NCBI GenBank assembly: GCA_942492915.1
Contig: OW818662.1
Coordinates: forward strand, 3,472,001-3,536,000
Length of the DNA stretch: 64,000 bases
Origin: Turneriella sp942492915
GTDB lineage: Bacteria; Spirochaetota; Leptospiria; Turneriellales; Turneriellaceae
Direction: 5' to 3'
A program made the translations under genes and the position numbers. The notes under the pieces were generated by a model. The model had not been told where the DNA came from. It saw nothing but the letters and a program-made list of their open reading frames with translations, and ran no database searches. How positions within the stretch are numbered: the stretch's first letter is position 1; each line of letters starts with the position of its first letter. Below are positions 32,947 to 41,404 of the stretch, piece after piece.

Positions 32947-35691
32947 CTATTCTGCTACGGTATAATCGATCAGCACAAATGTCACGTCGTCGTCAAAATA
33001 CGCCGGGTTGTGTTCGCGCAGCTCTTTCATCAGGTTGTCTGCCATCGCTTCTGTATCAAATAAAGCCGTTTTCATAATGAGATCGCGCAGTTTATTCGCA
33101 CCGAATTCGTTGCCTGCGCGCGAACGGCTTTCAATCACGCCGTCCGTGATCTGTAGCAGGCGCGTACCCGATTCGAGCGGGTCTTGCCCCTGCTCGTGCA
33201 CGATATCGGGAAAGACCCCGAGAAATCCCCCTTTGGTTTTGCGCTCAAGAATACTACCGTCGCTGCGTTTGATCAGGTAGAGCGGCGGATGCCCGGCGCT
33301 CGCGTGAAGAAGTACCCGATTTTTTGTGTCAATGAAGTAATAGCTCGCCGTTACGAAATGGTTGTCTACTTTATCGCATAAGACCTGATTCAAAGCCATA
33401 AGCAATTTTGCGGGCTGCGGTGCGAGATGCCGATTCAGCGAAAAAGCCATCTTGACCATACTCGCAATCAGTGCGGCGGGAATTCCGTGACCTGAGACGT
33501 CGGCGATGAGCACCCCCAGACCGTTCTCGTGCTCGACAAAATCATAAAAATCGCCGCCAACCTCTGCCATCGGATGGTAGCGCGCTGCGATGCGTAATCC
33601 GGGAAGATTTGGATATTTCACCGGCAATAGCGCCTGTTGAATCTTTTGCGCCACGGAGAGCTCGCGTTGCAGGTTCTCGAGAATGTCTTTTTCGCGTACC
33701 GACTCTTTGAGAGAGATTGCCGTCTTGACGCGTGCCAGCAGAACTTCTGATTCGATGGGCTTACTGATGTAGTCGTTCGCTCCGGCTTCAAAGCCTCTGA
33801 CAACATCTTCGCTGCGGTTTTTCGCGGTGAGCATCAGAATCGGCACTTCGTAGGCAGTATACTTATTTCGCAATATGCGGCTGACGTCATAACCCGACAT
33901 GCCTGGCATCATCACATCGAGCAAAATCGCATCGGGTACGGGTTCATGCTCCATGTAGTCGATGGCCTGCTTGCCGCTTTCCGCGACCGTAACCTTGTAG
34001 CCGACAAGCGACAGCTGGTTGATCAGTACTTGTAGATTCACGGGTTCGTCGTCAACGAGCAATATGTTATAATTGCGCATTGCCGGTGCCACCGCTGCGA
34101 AAGAAGGTGATGCTGCGGCCCTTTTCTGCAACTCACTGGCAATCGACTCAGACAAACGGTGCAGCGGAATCGGACTTTCCGTGGCGGGCTGCGAAGCTTC
34201 TTCAGCTGGCAGTGACGCAGCTTGCAATTCGAACCAGAATTCGCTGCCTTTTCCGACAGCAGATTCGACCTGAATTTGCGTGTGGTGCAAATCGGCCAAT
34301 TGCCGGCTGACAGATAGCCCGAGCCCCAGTCCACTGTACTTTCGCGTGTCAGAAGATTCCAGCTGCTCGAATGAACTGAAAATGCGTTCGTGGTTCTCTG
34401 CGGCAATACCGATGCCAGTGTCACGCACGCTGATTCTGATTTTCGACCCGTGCACGCTTGCCGCAAGCACGACTTCTCCCGTCTCGGTAAATTTTACCGC
34501 GTTCCCAAGCAGGTTATAGAGAATTTGCGTCAGGCGGTCTCGGTCGGCCATGACGGCGGGTAGGTCTTCGGGTAACTCAACTTTCAGAATCAGGTGCTTG
34601 GCTTCGGCAGACGGCCGCATCAGTAGGGCGATTTCCGAAGCGAGTTGCCCGAAATGTACCGGCACCGGAGTGATGACGACCTTGTTGTTGCGCAGTTCGC
34701 TGACCTGGAGTATTTTATCGACCAGTGATGCGAGTCGCACACCGCTCGACCGAATCACCTGAATGTTGTTGCGCAGGGTTTCTGAAAGCGGGCCGGTGGC
34801 GCCGTCGAGCAGCGTTCCCGAAAGTCCAATGATGCCGTTCAGTGGTGTCTTCAATTCGTGGGATGTCACCGCGAGAAAGTCGTCTTTTAGCCGGTCGAGA
34901 TGTTTCAGCTCTTCGTTCTTCTTCTTGAGCTCTGTCAGCGAATGATCGATCGTTTTCACCATACGATTGAAAGATACGGCGAGTTTTCCCAGTTCATCAG
35001 CAGAACCGACAGGAATTTCTGACGGGGTATTACTGCTTTCGAGGTTCTGAACCCCGAGCATCAGGTCGTGCACGGGCTGGGTGATACGGCGCGCAATATA
35101 AAAGCCGGCGGCGAGCATCAGCAAAATGACGATCGCAACGGTACCATAGAGAATGCTGCGCAGGCGATAGATGGGCGCGGTCACCTCGCTGAGGCTGTAC
35201 AGTAGTTCTACTCGTAGTAACGGCGGCTTTCCTGCAGGGCCGGCGCCGGCTTCGAAACGGAGGCATCCGGCATTTCTTTCGCCACAACTGACTTTCGAGA
35301 AGGCCGATTGTTCCCAAATCGCATCTCCCGAATTATAGATCTCGGGCAGTATGTTGTTTGCTCTGTCAAAGCCGGCAACAATGCGCCGGTCACGCGCCAC
35401 ATCTTTTGAGCTGAGCCAGGCCACAGCGCGCAGCAGACCTTCGTTTTCCAATCCCTTGTATACGGTACTGAGCTCGCGGCCGTCGACCCGCGCAGCTTTC
35501 AAATCGCCGGCATCCATCAGTAAAATATTGAAAATATTTCGTGCGAATATCTTTGCCTGAAAGGTGCCCCGCGCCTCGGCCGCGCTCAAACGTTCTTTTT
35601 CCTGAGTTTGTACGATGTAGATTGATACCGGCAGAATACCTGCCAGAATGACTGCAGCCAGTGTCAGTGAAATCTTGTAGCGAAGGGGCAT
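32947..35691 (-). CDS. Hybrid sensor histidine kinase with receiver and PP2C (SpoIIE) phosphatase
   Basis: 914 residues. TM1 (about 7-28), extracytoplasmic sensor, TM2 (about 180-200), HAMP (to about 258) and HisKA with phospho-acceptor H278 in TSHELKTPLNG. The HATPase has LLGNAVKF, DTGIGI and GLGLGLSV. The receiver is at about 540-660 (LLVDDEP, phospho-acceptor D592 in LLDVMMP, K in ISKPIE). The SpoIIE-type PP2C domain is at about 675-912 (VGGDFYDF, DVSGHG, DDDVTFVLID). Metal-binding Asp are intact. It probably dephosphorylates an anti-anti-sigma factor under phosphorelay control. A second protein of the same design is at 58371. Confidence 0.93.
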   Translation of the reverse strand: MPLRYKISLTLAAVILAGILPVSIYIVQTQEKERLSAAEARGTFQAKIFARNIFNILLMDAGDLKAARVDGRELSTVYKGLENEGLLRAVAWLSSKDVARDRRIVAGFDRANNILPEIYNSGDAIWEQSAFSKVSCGERNAGCLRFEAGAGPAGKPPLLRVELLYSLSEVTAPIYRLRSILYGTVAIVILLMLAAGFYIARRITQPVHDLMLGVQNLESSNTPSEIPVGSADELGKLAVSFNRMVKTIDHSLTELKKKNEELKHLDRLKDDFLAVTSHELKTPLNGIIGLSGTLLDGATGPLSETLRNNIQVIRSSGVRLASLVDKILQVSELRNNKVVITPVPVHFGQLASEIALLMRPSAEAKHLILKVELPEDLPAVMADRDRLTQILYNLLGNAVKFTETGEVVLAASVHGSKIRISVRDTGIGIAAENHERIFSSFEQLESSDTRKYSGLGLGLSVSRQLADLHHTQIQVESAVGKGSEFWFELQAASLPAEEASQPATESPIPLHRLSESIASELQKRAAASPSFAAVAPAMRNYNILLVDDEPVNLQVLINQLSLVGYKVTVAESGKQAIDYMEHEPVPDAILLDVMMPGMSGYDVSRILRNKYTAYEVPILMLTAKNRSEDVVRGFEAGANDYISKPIESEVLLARVKTAISLKESVREKDILENLQRELSVAQKIQQALLPVKYPNLPGLRIAARYHPMAEVGGDFYDFVEHENGLGVLIADVSGHGIPAALIASMVKMAFSLNRHLAPQPAKLLMALNQVLCDKVDNHFVTASYYFIDTKNRVLLHASAGHPPLYLIKRSDGSILERKTKGGFLGVFPDIVHEQGQDPLESGTRLLQITDGVIESRSRAGNEFGANKLRDLIMKTALFDTEAMADNLMKELREHNPAYFDDDVTFVLIDYTVAE

Positions 35692-35767
35692 CGGTCCCTT
35701 ACGCAGCGTCGCGGGTGGGCTACAAGCAGAAATGAAACGCGAAGCAAGGCCTCAGGTTTGAGTTAGG

Positions 35768-35813
35768 GGCAATCTTTCTGCTACGGGCTTAAGCCCGTAG
35801 CAGAAAGATTGCC
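35768..35813. repeat. GGGCTTAAGCCC-family palindrome, copy 4 (46 bp)
   Basis: A perfect 46-bp palindrome with 23-bp arms and no loop. The core GGGCTTAAGCCC is at 35785-35796. The outer 12 bp of each arm (GGCAATCTTTCT on the left) are not found in the other copies, so the mirror symmetry extends into sequence unique to this site. Confidence 0.95.
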
Positions 35814-35881
35814 GTCATTATTCAGGCCTTGGCATTTTTGAGAAGAGAACCTGATCATAGTTCGCATAGCCTACAGACTTT

Positions 35882-35913
35882 CTTCAGCTATGGGCTTAAG
35901 CCCATAGCTGAAG
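35882..35913. repeat. GGGCTTAAGCCC-family palindrome, copy 5
   Basis: A perfect 32-bp palindrome, core at 35892-35903, with CTTC at one end and GAAG at the other. The gap 35692-35949 otherwise holds no gene that I can support. Confidence 0.93.
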
Positions 35914-35938
35914 GAACAGTTAAGCCTGCCTAACCAAT

Positions 35939-35960
35939 CCCGTAGCTGACTATCGGTTAA
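35939..35960. repeat. Half-copy of the GGGCTTAAGCCC element
   Basis: CCCGTAGCTGACTATCGGTT matches the right half and right flank of copy 3 (30258-30280) with two differences. The left half is missing. It supplies the last codons and stop of the GH5 gene, so the element appears to have altered that gene's C-terminus. Confidence 0.65.
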
Positions 35961-37245
35961 GAGGCTGTGCAAGCTCGCGGATCAGCTTCAGCGTCGATGC
36001 GTCGCCCGCGTAAATGCTATACCAACCCTGCGCTTCGTGCGGCGGGTCGCCGATGAGAGTGTCGCCCGGCTGCCACTGGACGTGTGCGGGTTTACCTTCG
36101 CCGCCCCAAGCCCAGAAATTAACGCCGGCAATCGGCGAGTCTGTCGACTGTGAGTCGACGACATGACGAAATGCCTGCGCGTAAAAATCATCGCGCAGAA
36201 CCACTGGCGTGCCGGCTTCAAATCGGTTGCCGTCGCGTGAAAAACCGAACTCCTCAAAAACCAGCGGCTTGCCCAATTGCCGCGCAAGTGTGCGGTGCTG
36301 CTCGAGTTGCCGGTGCAGCGTTTCGACCGCCTTGGGGTAAGTCGCCTCGGCCTTTTTGGGGTCGTAGAGCCCTGAATTCTGCACCCAAATATGTACGGTC
36401 GTGTAATCAATATCTTTGTGCGAGTGGTTCTTGATCTGGTCGTTGCCCGCGAACGAAAACACTTCACCCATCGCGCCCGTGCTTACCAGGTGATTCTTGT
36501 CGAGAGATTTGATCAAGGCTGCTGAAGCGGCGATCCATTCGTCATAACTTTCACCACTCAGAAAGCCGGCGGGTTCGTTGGCGAGCTGCCACGACATGAT
36601 CGCCGGGTCGTCTTTGTAAGCGATGTTAGAGTAGGAGTTCTTTCTCTGCACCAGCATGCGCACGAAGTTGTGGTAGTACGCAACCGCCACGGGGTTTGAA
36701 TAGAAGCGCGTGACAAAATAATTGTAACGAAACCAACGCCACCACGAATATAGCTTGTGGTCAGAGCCGCCACGCGCCTCGGCGTCAAATTCGGGATAGG
36801 GGATTGATCCCCTGCCTGCCCAGGTCAGGTATTGCCCGAAACCACCAGACCAATGCCAGTAGTTGCCCAGCACGACCACTGCCGTCATGTCTCGTTTCGC
36901 CATTTCGACGAGCAGGTAGTCGAGGCCTTGAAGCAGATTTTCGTTGAAGACGCCAGGGTAGGGCTGCACCGACGGCACTATGCGCCACGGCTCGGCATCT
37001 GGCCCTTCAGTAGCTGCGAGAATGCGCAGGTTTTTTATGCCGAGCTTCTTAAGGTGATCGAGTTCGCGCTTAAGCCGCGGCCGGTCGTACGCGCCGAGGT
37101 TCATGCCGTACCAAAAGTTGGCACCCATGAACGTGTACTTCTTACCGCCGCGCATGAGGTTCATACCGTTGGTTTGCACGAATGTGGGTGCGGCGTTCAA
37201 GGTGGTAACCACTGTTGCTACCATGGCTATGCGGCGAAGGTTCAT
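35950..37245 (-). CDS. Glycoside hydrolase family 5 (endo-beta-mannanase-like)
   Basis: 431 residues. A hydrophobic N-terminus (RRIAMVATVVTTLNAAP) may be a signal peptide. The catalytic barrel has the acid/base Glu in SWQLANEPAGF (E224) and the nucleophile in LVFEEFGFSRDG (E332). GANFWYGMNLGAY, LRILAAT and VHIWVQN match GH5 mannanases of the GH5_7 type. It is likely secreted for attack on mannan or a related plant or algal glycan. Its C-terminal codons lie in the repeat fragment at 35939-35960. The upstream neighbour is the interrupted quinone reductase gene. Confidence 0.87.
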   Translation of the reverse strand: MNLRRIAMVATVVTTLNAAPTFVQTNGMNLMRGGKKYTFMGANFWYGMNLGAYDRPRLKRELDHLKKLGIKNLRILAATEGPDAEPWRIVPSVQPYPGVFNENLLQGLDYLLVEMAKRDMTAVVVLGNYWHWSGGFGQYLTWAGRGSIPYPEFDAEARGGSDHKLYSWWRWFRYNYFVTRFYSNPVAVAYYHNFVRMLVQRKNSYSNIAYKDDPAIMSWQLANEPAGFLSGESYDEWIAASAALIKSLDKNHLVSTGAMGEVFSFAGNDQIKNHSHKDIDYTTVHIWVQNSGLYDPKKAEATYPKAVETLHRQLEQHRTLARQLGKPLVFEEFGFSRDGNRFEAGTPVVLRDDFYAQAFRHVVDSQSTDSPIAGVNFWAWGGEGKPAHVQWQPGDTLIGDPPHEAQGWYSIYAGDASTLKLIRELAQPLNR

Positions 37246-37314
37246 AAGGGCTACCTGGCAAGAGGCAAAACTCTGCCGCGCTCGTCGAGTGTTTACGCGG
37301 CTTGCTGTGACCGT

Positions 37315-38316
37315 TCAGACATGCTCATTTGTTTTACGTGCAATGGTGACGACGACGTTACCCTTTTTGTGACCCGCTTCGACGTAGCGGTGTGCTTGGG
37401 CAATCTGCTCAAGTGGGTAGGTGCGGTCAATCACCGGGCGGATTTTCCCCTATTCTGCGAGGTCGCGCACAATTTCAAGATCGACTCTCTTTTCTGCTGC
37501 AACAACCGCAATGAGGCGGGGTTTGTAGAGCGGCTGTAGCAGCGGCAGGTAGAGGGTCTTGAGTGCACCGGCAGCAACGAGCACCAGCTTGCCCGTCGGC
37601 TTCACACGAGCCAGGTGGTTCTTCCAGTGTGTTTTACCGACGGTGTCGACGACAACATCGTACTGTGTTCTGTCGTTTGCATACTCGGCGCTGTTGTAGT
37701 CGAGCGTCTGTTCGGCGCCCAGTTTGCGCACAAGTTCAAGGTTGGCTGCGCTCGAGACGCCGGTGACTTTCGCCCCGAGGTTAACAGCCAGCTCTACGGC
37801 GGCTGTGCCGACGGAACCTGAAGCCCCGATAATCAAAACGTTTTGCCCCGATGTCACCTTTGCCTTGCGCAGAAAGTTCAACGCTGTGAGGTAACCAAAC
37901 GTCAGCGCGGCAGCTTCGTTGAAGCTGAAGCCGCGTGGCACAGTGGTCATGGTGGCTTTTTCGGGCAGTGCGACGTATTCGCCGTAACCGCCAAAGCGCA
38001 TGAGTGTCGAACCGAAGAGTTTGTCGCCAGAACGAAAGCGGGTCACTTTCGCGCCTGTAGCCACTACCTCACCTGCGAAAACTCCGCCTAAGACCTTGAT
38101 GCGCGGTTTTCTGAAGCCTAAAAAAAGGCGCACGCCCCAGGGGTCGGGGCGCCTGAGGCGCCAGTCGGCAGAATTTACCGCGCTTGCATGCACGCGAATG
38201 AGCACATCGTGCGGGCCCGGGGTTGGCACGGACATCTCTTGCACTTGCAGCACTTCGGGGTCTCCATAGGTGGTGCAAACAGCTGCGCGCATTTTACCGT
38301 TGTTGTGAATTTCCAT
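37315..38316 (-). pseudogene. Quinone oxidoreductase-like gene interrupted by in-frame TAG
   Basis: Starts MEIHNNGKMRAAVCTTYG at ATG 38316 and shows MDR features (GVFAGEVVATGAKV, IIGASGSVGTAAVEL) but stops at TAG 37450-37452 after DLEIVRDLAE. The same frame continues for 44 more codons with the exact end expected of the family: GKIRPVIDRTYPLEQIAQAHRYVEAGHKKGNVVVTI, then TGA at 37315-37317. A single base change has therefore removed the last C-terminal strands. The product is probably inactive unless the stop is read through. The promoter carries the TetR operator at 38330-38352. Confidence 0.88.
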
Positions 38317-38329
38317 AGCTGCCGGATGA

Positions 38330-38352
38330 AAAAGCTTACATTGTAAGCTTTT
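38330..38352. promoter_or_regulatory. TetR-type operator, copy 1
   Basis: AAAAGCTTACA-T-TGTAAGCTTTT, perfect 11-bp arms around one base, 13 bp upstream of the quinone-reductase pseudogene start. The inner GCTTACANTGTAAGC is repeated at 39773-39787 beside the tetR-like gene. Confidence 0.75.
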
Positions 38353-38414
38353 CAAGAAGAATTGCGGAGCTTGATTGTTCAGGCGAGTGTGGGGCATCAT
38401 GTTTCTATGCGAGG

Positions 38415-39059
38415 CTAAAAATTAAAGTTAAACCCGAAATGCAGACCGGGCTCAAAACCAAAGTATTTCGGCCACTTGGCTTCATTTCGTTCAAATGATT
38501 CTGGCGTATTGGTCTTTATCGGCCAATGTGTCAGGCCGATCGATGGCTCGATAAAGAACCGATCATCAAAAAATCTGAACTGGTAACCTATACGATAGGT
38601 CAGAAACAGCGTGTAGCCGGTTGCGATCTGTGTACTGTTTTCGTTATTGTATACCTGGTACGCATGCATTGCATGAACGCCCGTGTAGAATCCTTTCCAC
38701 CAGAAATAGTTGTATGCCATACCAACTATGTATTGGCGTACATATCCGGGAAAGTTGTACTGCTGCCGCTGTTCATCGACTAATTCAGGCCAGGGCATAC
38801 CCAATGGCCAGTTAAACTTCGATGTTTTTAACTCTAAGAAAACAACATGCTTAGGTGTAATTCTGTACCCGATATTCAACTGGGCAAAATCAGGCCGATT
38901 GGGGTCATCGGGAACAAAATTGCCCAACATTAACAATGTGCTGCCCACAAAATAACGATAAGAAGTTTCTTTATTGTGGGTTTGCGCTGCCTGAGCTGTT
39001 TGGCTATAGACCGACGCCGATGCAGCTAAAAATAACAACATAATTTTATTGAGATTCAT
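38415..39059 (-). CDS. Outer-membrane beta-barrel-like protein, paralogue B
   Basis: 214 residues with a signal peptide (KIMLLFLAASASVYS). The strands end with the typical outer-membrane C-terminal Phe (HFGFNFNF). Phrases YFVGSTLLMLGNF, FPGYVRQYIVGMAYNYFWWKGFYTGVHAMHAYQ and FIEPSIGLTHWPIKTNTP are shared with the next gene upstream, so the two are tandem duplicates. This copy is more AT-rich. It starts 27 bp after the stop of copy A. Function is unknown; membership of the TetR-controlled cluster suggests a role linked to envelope or xenobiotic response. Confidence 0.72.
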   Translation of the reverse strand: MNLNKIMLLFLAASASVYSQTAQAAQTHNKETSYRYFVGSTLLMLGNFVPDDPNRPDFAQLNIGYRITPKHVVFLELKTSKFNWPLGMPWPELVDEQRQQYNFPGYVRQYIVGMAYNYFWWKGFYTGVHAMHAYQVYNNENSTQIATGYTLFLTYRIGYQFRFFDDRFFIEPSIGLTHWPIKTNTPESFERNEAKWPKYFGFEPGLHFGFNFNF

Positions 39060-39086
39060 TTTGTATCCTTGCGCGATACCGCGCGA

Positions 39087-39713
39087 TCAAAACTTGAACC
39101 CCACATGCAACCCCGGTTCTATGAAGTAGCTTGGCCAGCGGCTGTCGAGGCGCGCGAAGTCGGCAGGCACGTTGGTGTTGATCGGCCAGTGCGTCACGGC
39201 AATTGAAGGTTCGATGAAGACGTGGTCGTCGCAGAAGCTGAAGTGATACCCGAGCCGCAGCGTCATGAAGAGCTGAAAGCCTTCTTGCAGAGCCTTGCCG
39301 TCGGGTGATTTGAATTGCTGCAAGAGTGGCAGTGCGTGAACTGCAGCGTAGAGCCCCTGCCACAGGTAGCGCTGGTAGGCGACACCCACGCCGTATGCCC
39401 GCACGTAACCCGGGTAGGCCTGCGCAGCATCGCTCATGTCGGGGCCCCAGGGGGTGCCGAGTGCGCGGTGGTATACCCAGGTAATCGCCTCAACCGAGAG
39501 CACATCTTTTTTCGTCAGCCAGTAGCCGAAGTTGAGCTGGTAGAAATCGGGTGAAGGGCTCGCCACGGCATTCATCACCATGAAGAGCGAACTGCCGACG
39601 AAATACCTGTTAAAGGGTTCTGCGGCCGTTGCTGTTTTTTGGGCAAAGATGCTGCCTGCGCCGCTGAGTGCCAGCGCAGCGAGCAGCACTGCCACCGAAA
39701 TTATCTTTTTCAT
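39087..39713 (-). CDS. Outer-membrane beta-barrel-like protein, paralogue A
   Basis: 208 residues, signal peptide KKIISVAVLLAALALSGAGSIFAQ. The barrel strands mirror copy B: YFVGSSLFMVMNA, YPGYVRAYGVGVAYQRYLWQGLYAAVHALP, FIEPSIAVTHWPINTNVP, end HVGFKF. ATG 39713 is chosen over a long upstream in-frame extension that lacks a signal peptide and overlaps the operator. The operator at 39771-39789 lies 57 bp upstream, so the TetR protein encoded divergently probably controls this gene and copy B. Confidence 0.75.
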   Translation of the reverse strand: MKKIISVAVLLAALALSGAGSIFAQKTATAAEPFNRYFVGSSLFMVMNAVASPSPDFYQLNFGYWLTKKDVLSVEAITWVYHRALGTPWGPDMSDAAQAYPGYVRAYGVGVAYQRYLWQGLYAAVHALPLLQQFKSPDGKALQEGFQLFMTLRLGYHFSFCDDHVFIEPSIAVTHWPINTNVPADFARLDSRWPSYFIEPGLHVGFKF

Positions 39714-39770
39714 TAGTTCTCCTCGCCGCGCAAACACGAAATCATATCGATTCAGGCGGCGAGGTCGCTT

Positions 39771-39789
39771 AGGCTTACAGTGTAAGCTT
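39771..39789. promoter_or_regulatory. TetR-type operator, copy 2
   Basis: GCTTACA-G-TGTAAGC at 39773-39787, perfect 7-bp arms, in the divergent region between paralogue A (39713) and the tetR-like gene (39920). It matches the site at 38334-38348 at every position except the centre. Confidence 0.75.
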
Positions 39790-39857
39790 GTATAGCGAAA
39801 TTCATGTTCACCGGTTTTGCTCCTCCGATGGGCGGGCAAAACCGATGAATCAAGAGA

Positions 39858-39888
39858 TTGACACGCTGCATCACAGTGAAAATTTAAT
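39858..39888 (+). promoter_or_regulatory. Probable promoter of the tetR-like gene
   Basis: TTGACA at 39858-39863 and TTTAAT at 39883-39888, spacer 19 bp (AATTTA at 17 bp is the alternative). It is 32 bp before the GTG start. Confidence 0.5.
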
Positions 39889-39919
39889 CATCTGACTACA
39901 CCGCAAGCCGGTTCAACCA

Positions 39920-40603
39920 GTGGCATTAAAAAAGAAAACTACTCAATCCTCACCTCGCAAACCGCTCAGCCGAGAGCGCGTTCTGAAGGCTGCGCTGGCG
40001 CTCGTTGACAAAGATGGTATCGAATCGCTGTCGATGCGCAACCTCGCCGCGAAGCTCAGCGTCGAGGCGATGTCGCTCTATAAGCATGTGGCGAACAAGG
40101 ATGCAGTTCTTGACGGTCTCGTTGAACTTATTCTGCGCGAGATGGAGATTCCCCCCGCGGGTACACCGTGGCGCGAGGCGATGCGCCGCCGCGCGTGGTC
40201 TGTGCGGCACACGATTCTGCGTCACCCATGGGCTTCGGTGCTGATCGAGTCGCGGCTCGCGCCCGGCGAAGCGCGCCTCAGTTACGCTGACACGGTGCTT
40301 TCGATACTGAAAAATGCCGGCTTTGCCACTGAGGTGCAGTACCGCGCGTTTCAGATGCTCGACAGCTATGTCTATGGTTACGTGTTGCAAGAGGTCAATT
40401 GGCCGACGAAAGAATCTGATCGCAAGATGATGGTCGTTCGGCTCAAAGAATTTTTGCATGATGGTCGGTACCCCAATCTAATGACGGTGATTGAGCAGGC
40501 ACGCTGGTTAAAGCTGGCGCCTGGAGAAAAGCCCTATGATGCCGATTTTGAGTTTGGTCTTCAGCTAATTTTGGACGGGCTTGAGAGGTTGCTGCCGCGT
40601 TAG
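39920..40603 (+). CDS. TetR/AcrR-family transcriptional regulator
   Basis: 227 residues starting at GTG 39920. The N-terminal HTH reads SRERVLKAALALVDKDGIESLSMRNLAAKLSVEAMSLYKHVANKDAVLDGLV, a full TetR_N domain. The C-terminal 150 residues are helical and of the TetR_C type, with a ligand pocket of unknown specificity. Two copies of GCTTACANTGTAAGC, at 39773 and 38334, place the paralogous barrels and the broken quinone reductase in its likely regulon. Confidence 0.92.
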   Translation: MALKKKTTQSSPRKPLSRERVLKAALALVDKDGIESLSMRNLAAKLSVEAMSLYKHVANKDAVLDGLVELILREMEIPPAGTPWREAMRRRAWSVRHTILRHPWASVLIESRLAPGEARLSYADTVLSILKNAGFATEVQYRAFQMLDSYVYGYVLQEVNWPTKESDRKMMVVRLKEFLHDGRYPNLMTVIEQARWLKLAPGEKPYDADFEFGLQLILDGLERLLPR

Positions 40604-40630
40604 CAATAAGATCCCGCAAAGATAAACGAT

Positions 40631-41398
40631 TTAACTGCGCAGCCTCTCAATTTCAGGCACAAGAAAATTCTGCCAGTGCCACGCATTCGTCGCCACCGCC
40701 CGGTTCACCGCTGCATAAGTTTCGGGCGTGCCACAATCGTACCAGTGGTCGCGGTGAATGTATGCACAGACTCTTTTGCCGGCCGCGATAAGGCCCGTAT
40801 AACCCGTGTAGACGATGCTCGAAGGTTCACTCTTAAGGTAATCAAACAGTACAGGTTCAAACACGGCAATGCCCGCGTAGAGGTGGCTGCCGGTATTGTG
40901 GATTTCAAAAGTTCTGTTGATGTCGACCACCTGATCATCTTCGCCGATGGTAATCGGAGCTATCTCGTGCGCGCGCGGGTGCGGTACCACAACCAGCGTC
41001 AGGTCTGCGCCACGCGCGGCGTGAAAGCGCAGTAGTTTCGCGACATCGACGTCGCAGACGATGTCGGCGTTGGCGAGCAGAGTTGGCGCATCGCGTAAGA
41101 GACTCTCGCACTTTTTAACTCCCCCGCCGGTATCGAGCAGCTGCGGTTCGTGCGAGACGTGCAGTTGCCATGGATGTTCAACGCGACCAAGAATATCAGT
41201 AATTGTCTCTGGCGCGTGGTGTGTGTTGACGACGAGCCTATCGATTGTGTGTGGCGCGACCGAGCGCAGTTGGTAGAAGAGATTTAGTGAATATGCGAGC
41301 ATCGGCAACCCGGCGACGGGAAGCGCGGGTTTGGCAGTTTTATCGGTAAGCGGTTTCAGGCGCGTGCCGAGCCCTGCGGCGAGCAGAAAGCCATTCAT
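40631..41398 (-). CDS. Sugar-1-phosphate nucleotidyltransferase, MurU-like
   Basis: 255 residues. LLAAGLGTRLKPLTDKTAKPALPVAGLPM is the nucleotide-binding signature (GxGTRxxPxTxxxPKxxxPV). LLDTGGGVKK, NADIVCDVD and YDCGTPETY follow. Length and the TGGG element fit MurU (MurNAc-1-P uridylyltransferase) better than longer RmlA/GalU enzymes. An AmgK-like kinase in the same directon supports a UDP-MurNAc salvage role, but mannose- or heptose-1-P enzymes remain possible. It starts 6 bp after the release-factor-like gene. Confidence 0.72.
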   Translation of the reverse strand: MNGFLLAAGLGTRLKPLTDKTAKPALPVAGLPMLAYSLNLFYQLRSVAPHTIDRLVVNTHHAPETITDILGRVEHPWQLHVSHEPQLLDTGGGVKKCESLLRDAPTLLANADIVCDVDVAKLLRFHAARGADLTLVVVPHPRAHEIAPITIGEDDQVVDINRTFEIHNTGSHLYAGIAVFEPVLFDYLKSEPSSIVYTGYTGLIAAGKRVCAYIHRDHWYDCGTPETYAAVNRAVATNAWHWQNFLVPEIERLRS

Positions 41399-41404
41399 GT
41401 TAGA

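Noticed and set aside
25562..35913. CRISPR array
   Set aside because: The GGGCTTAAGCCC repeats are kilobases apart, without regular spacers and without cas genes.
36832..37539. 235-codon plus-strand frame antisense to the GH5 gene
   Set aside because: GH5 catalytic motifs are on the minus strand; the plus frame also crosses the intergenic region and the broken quinone reductase.
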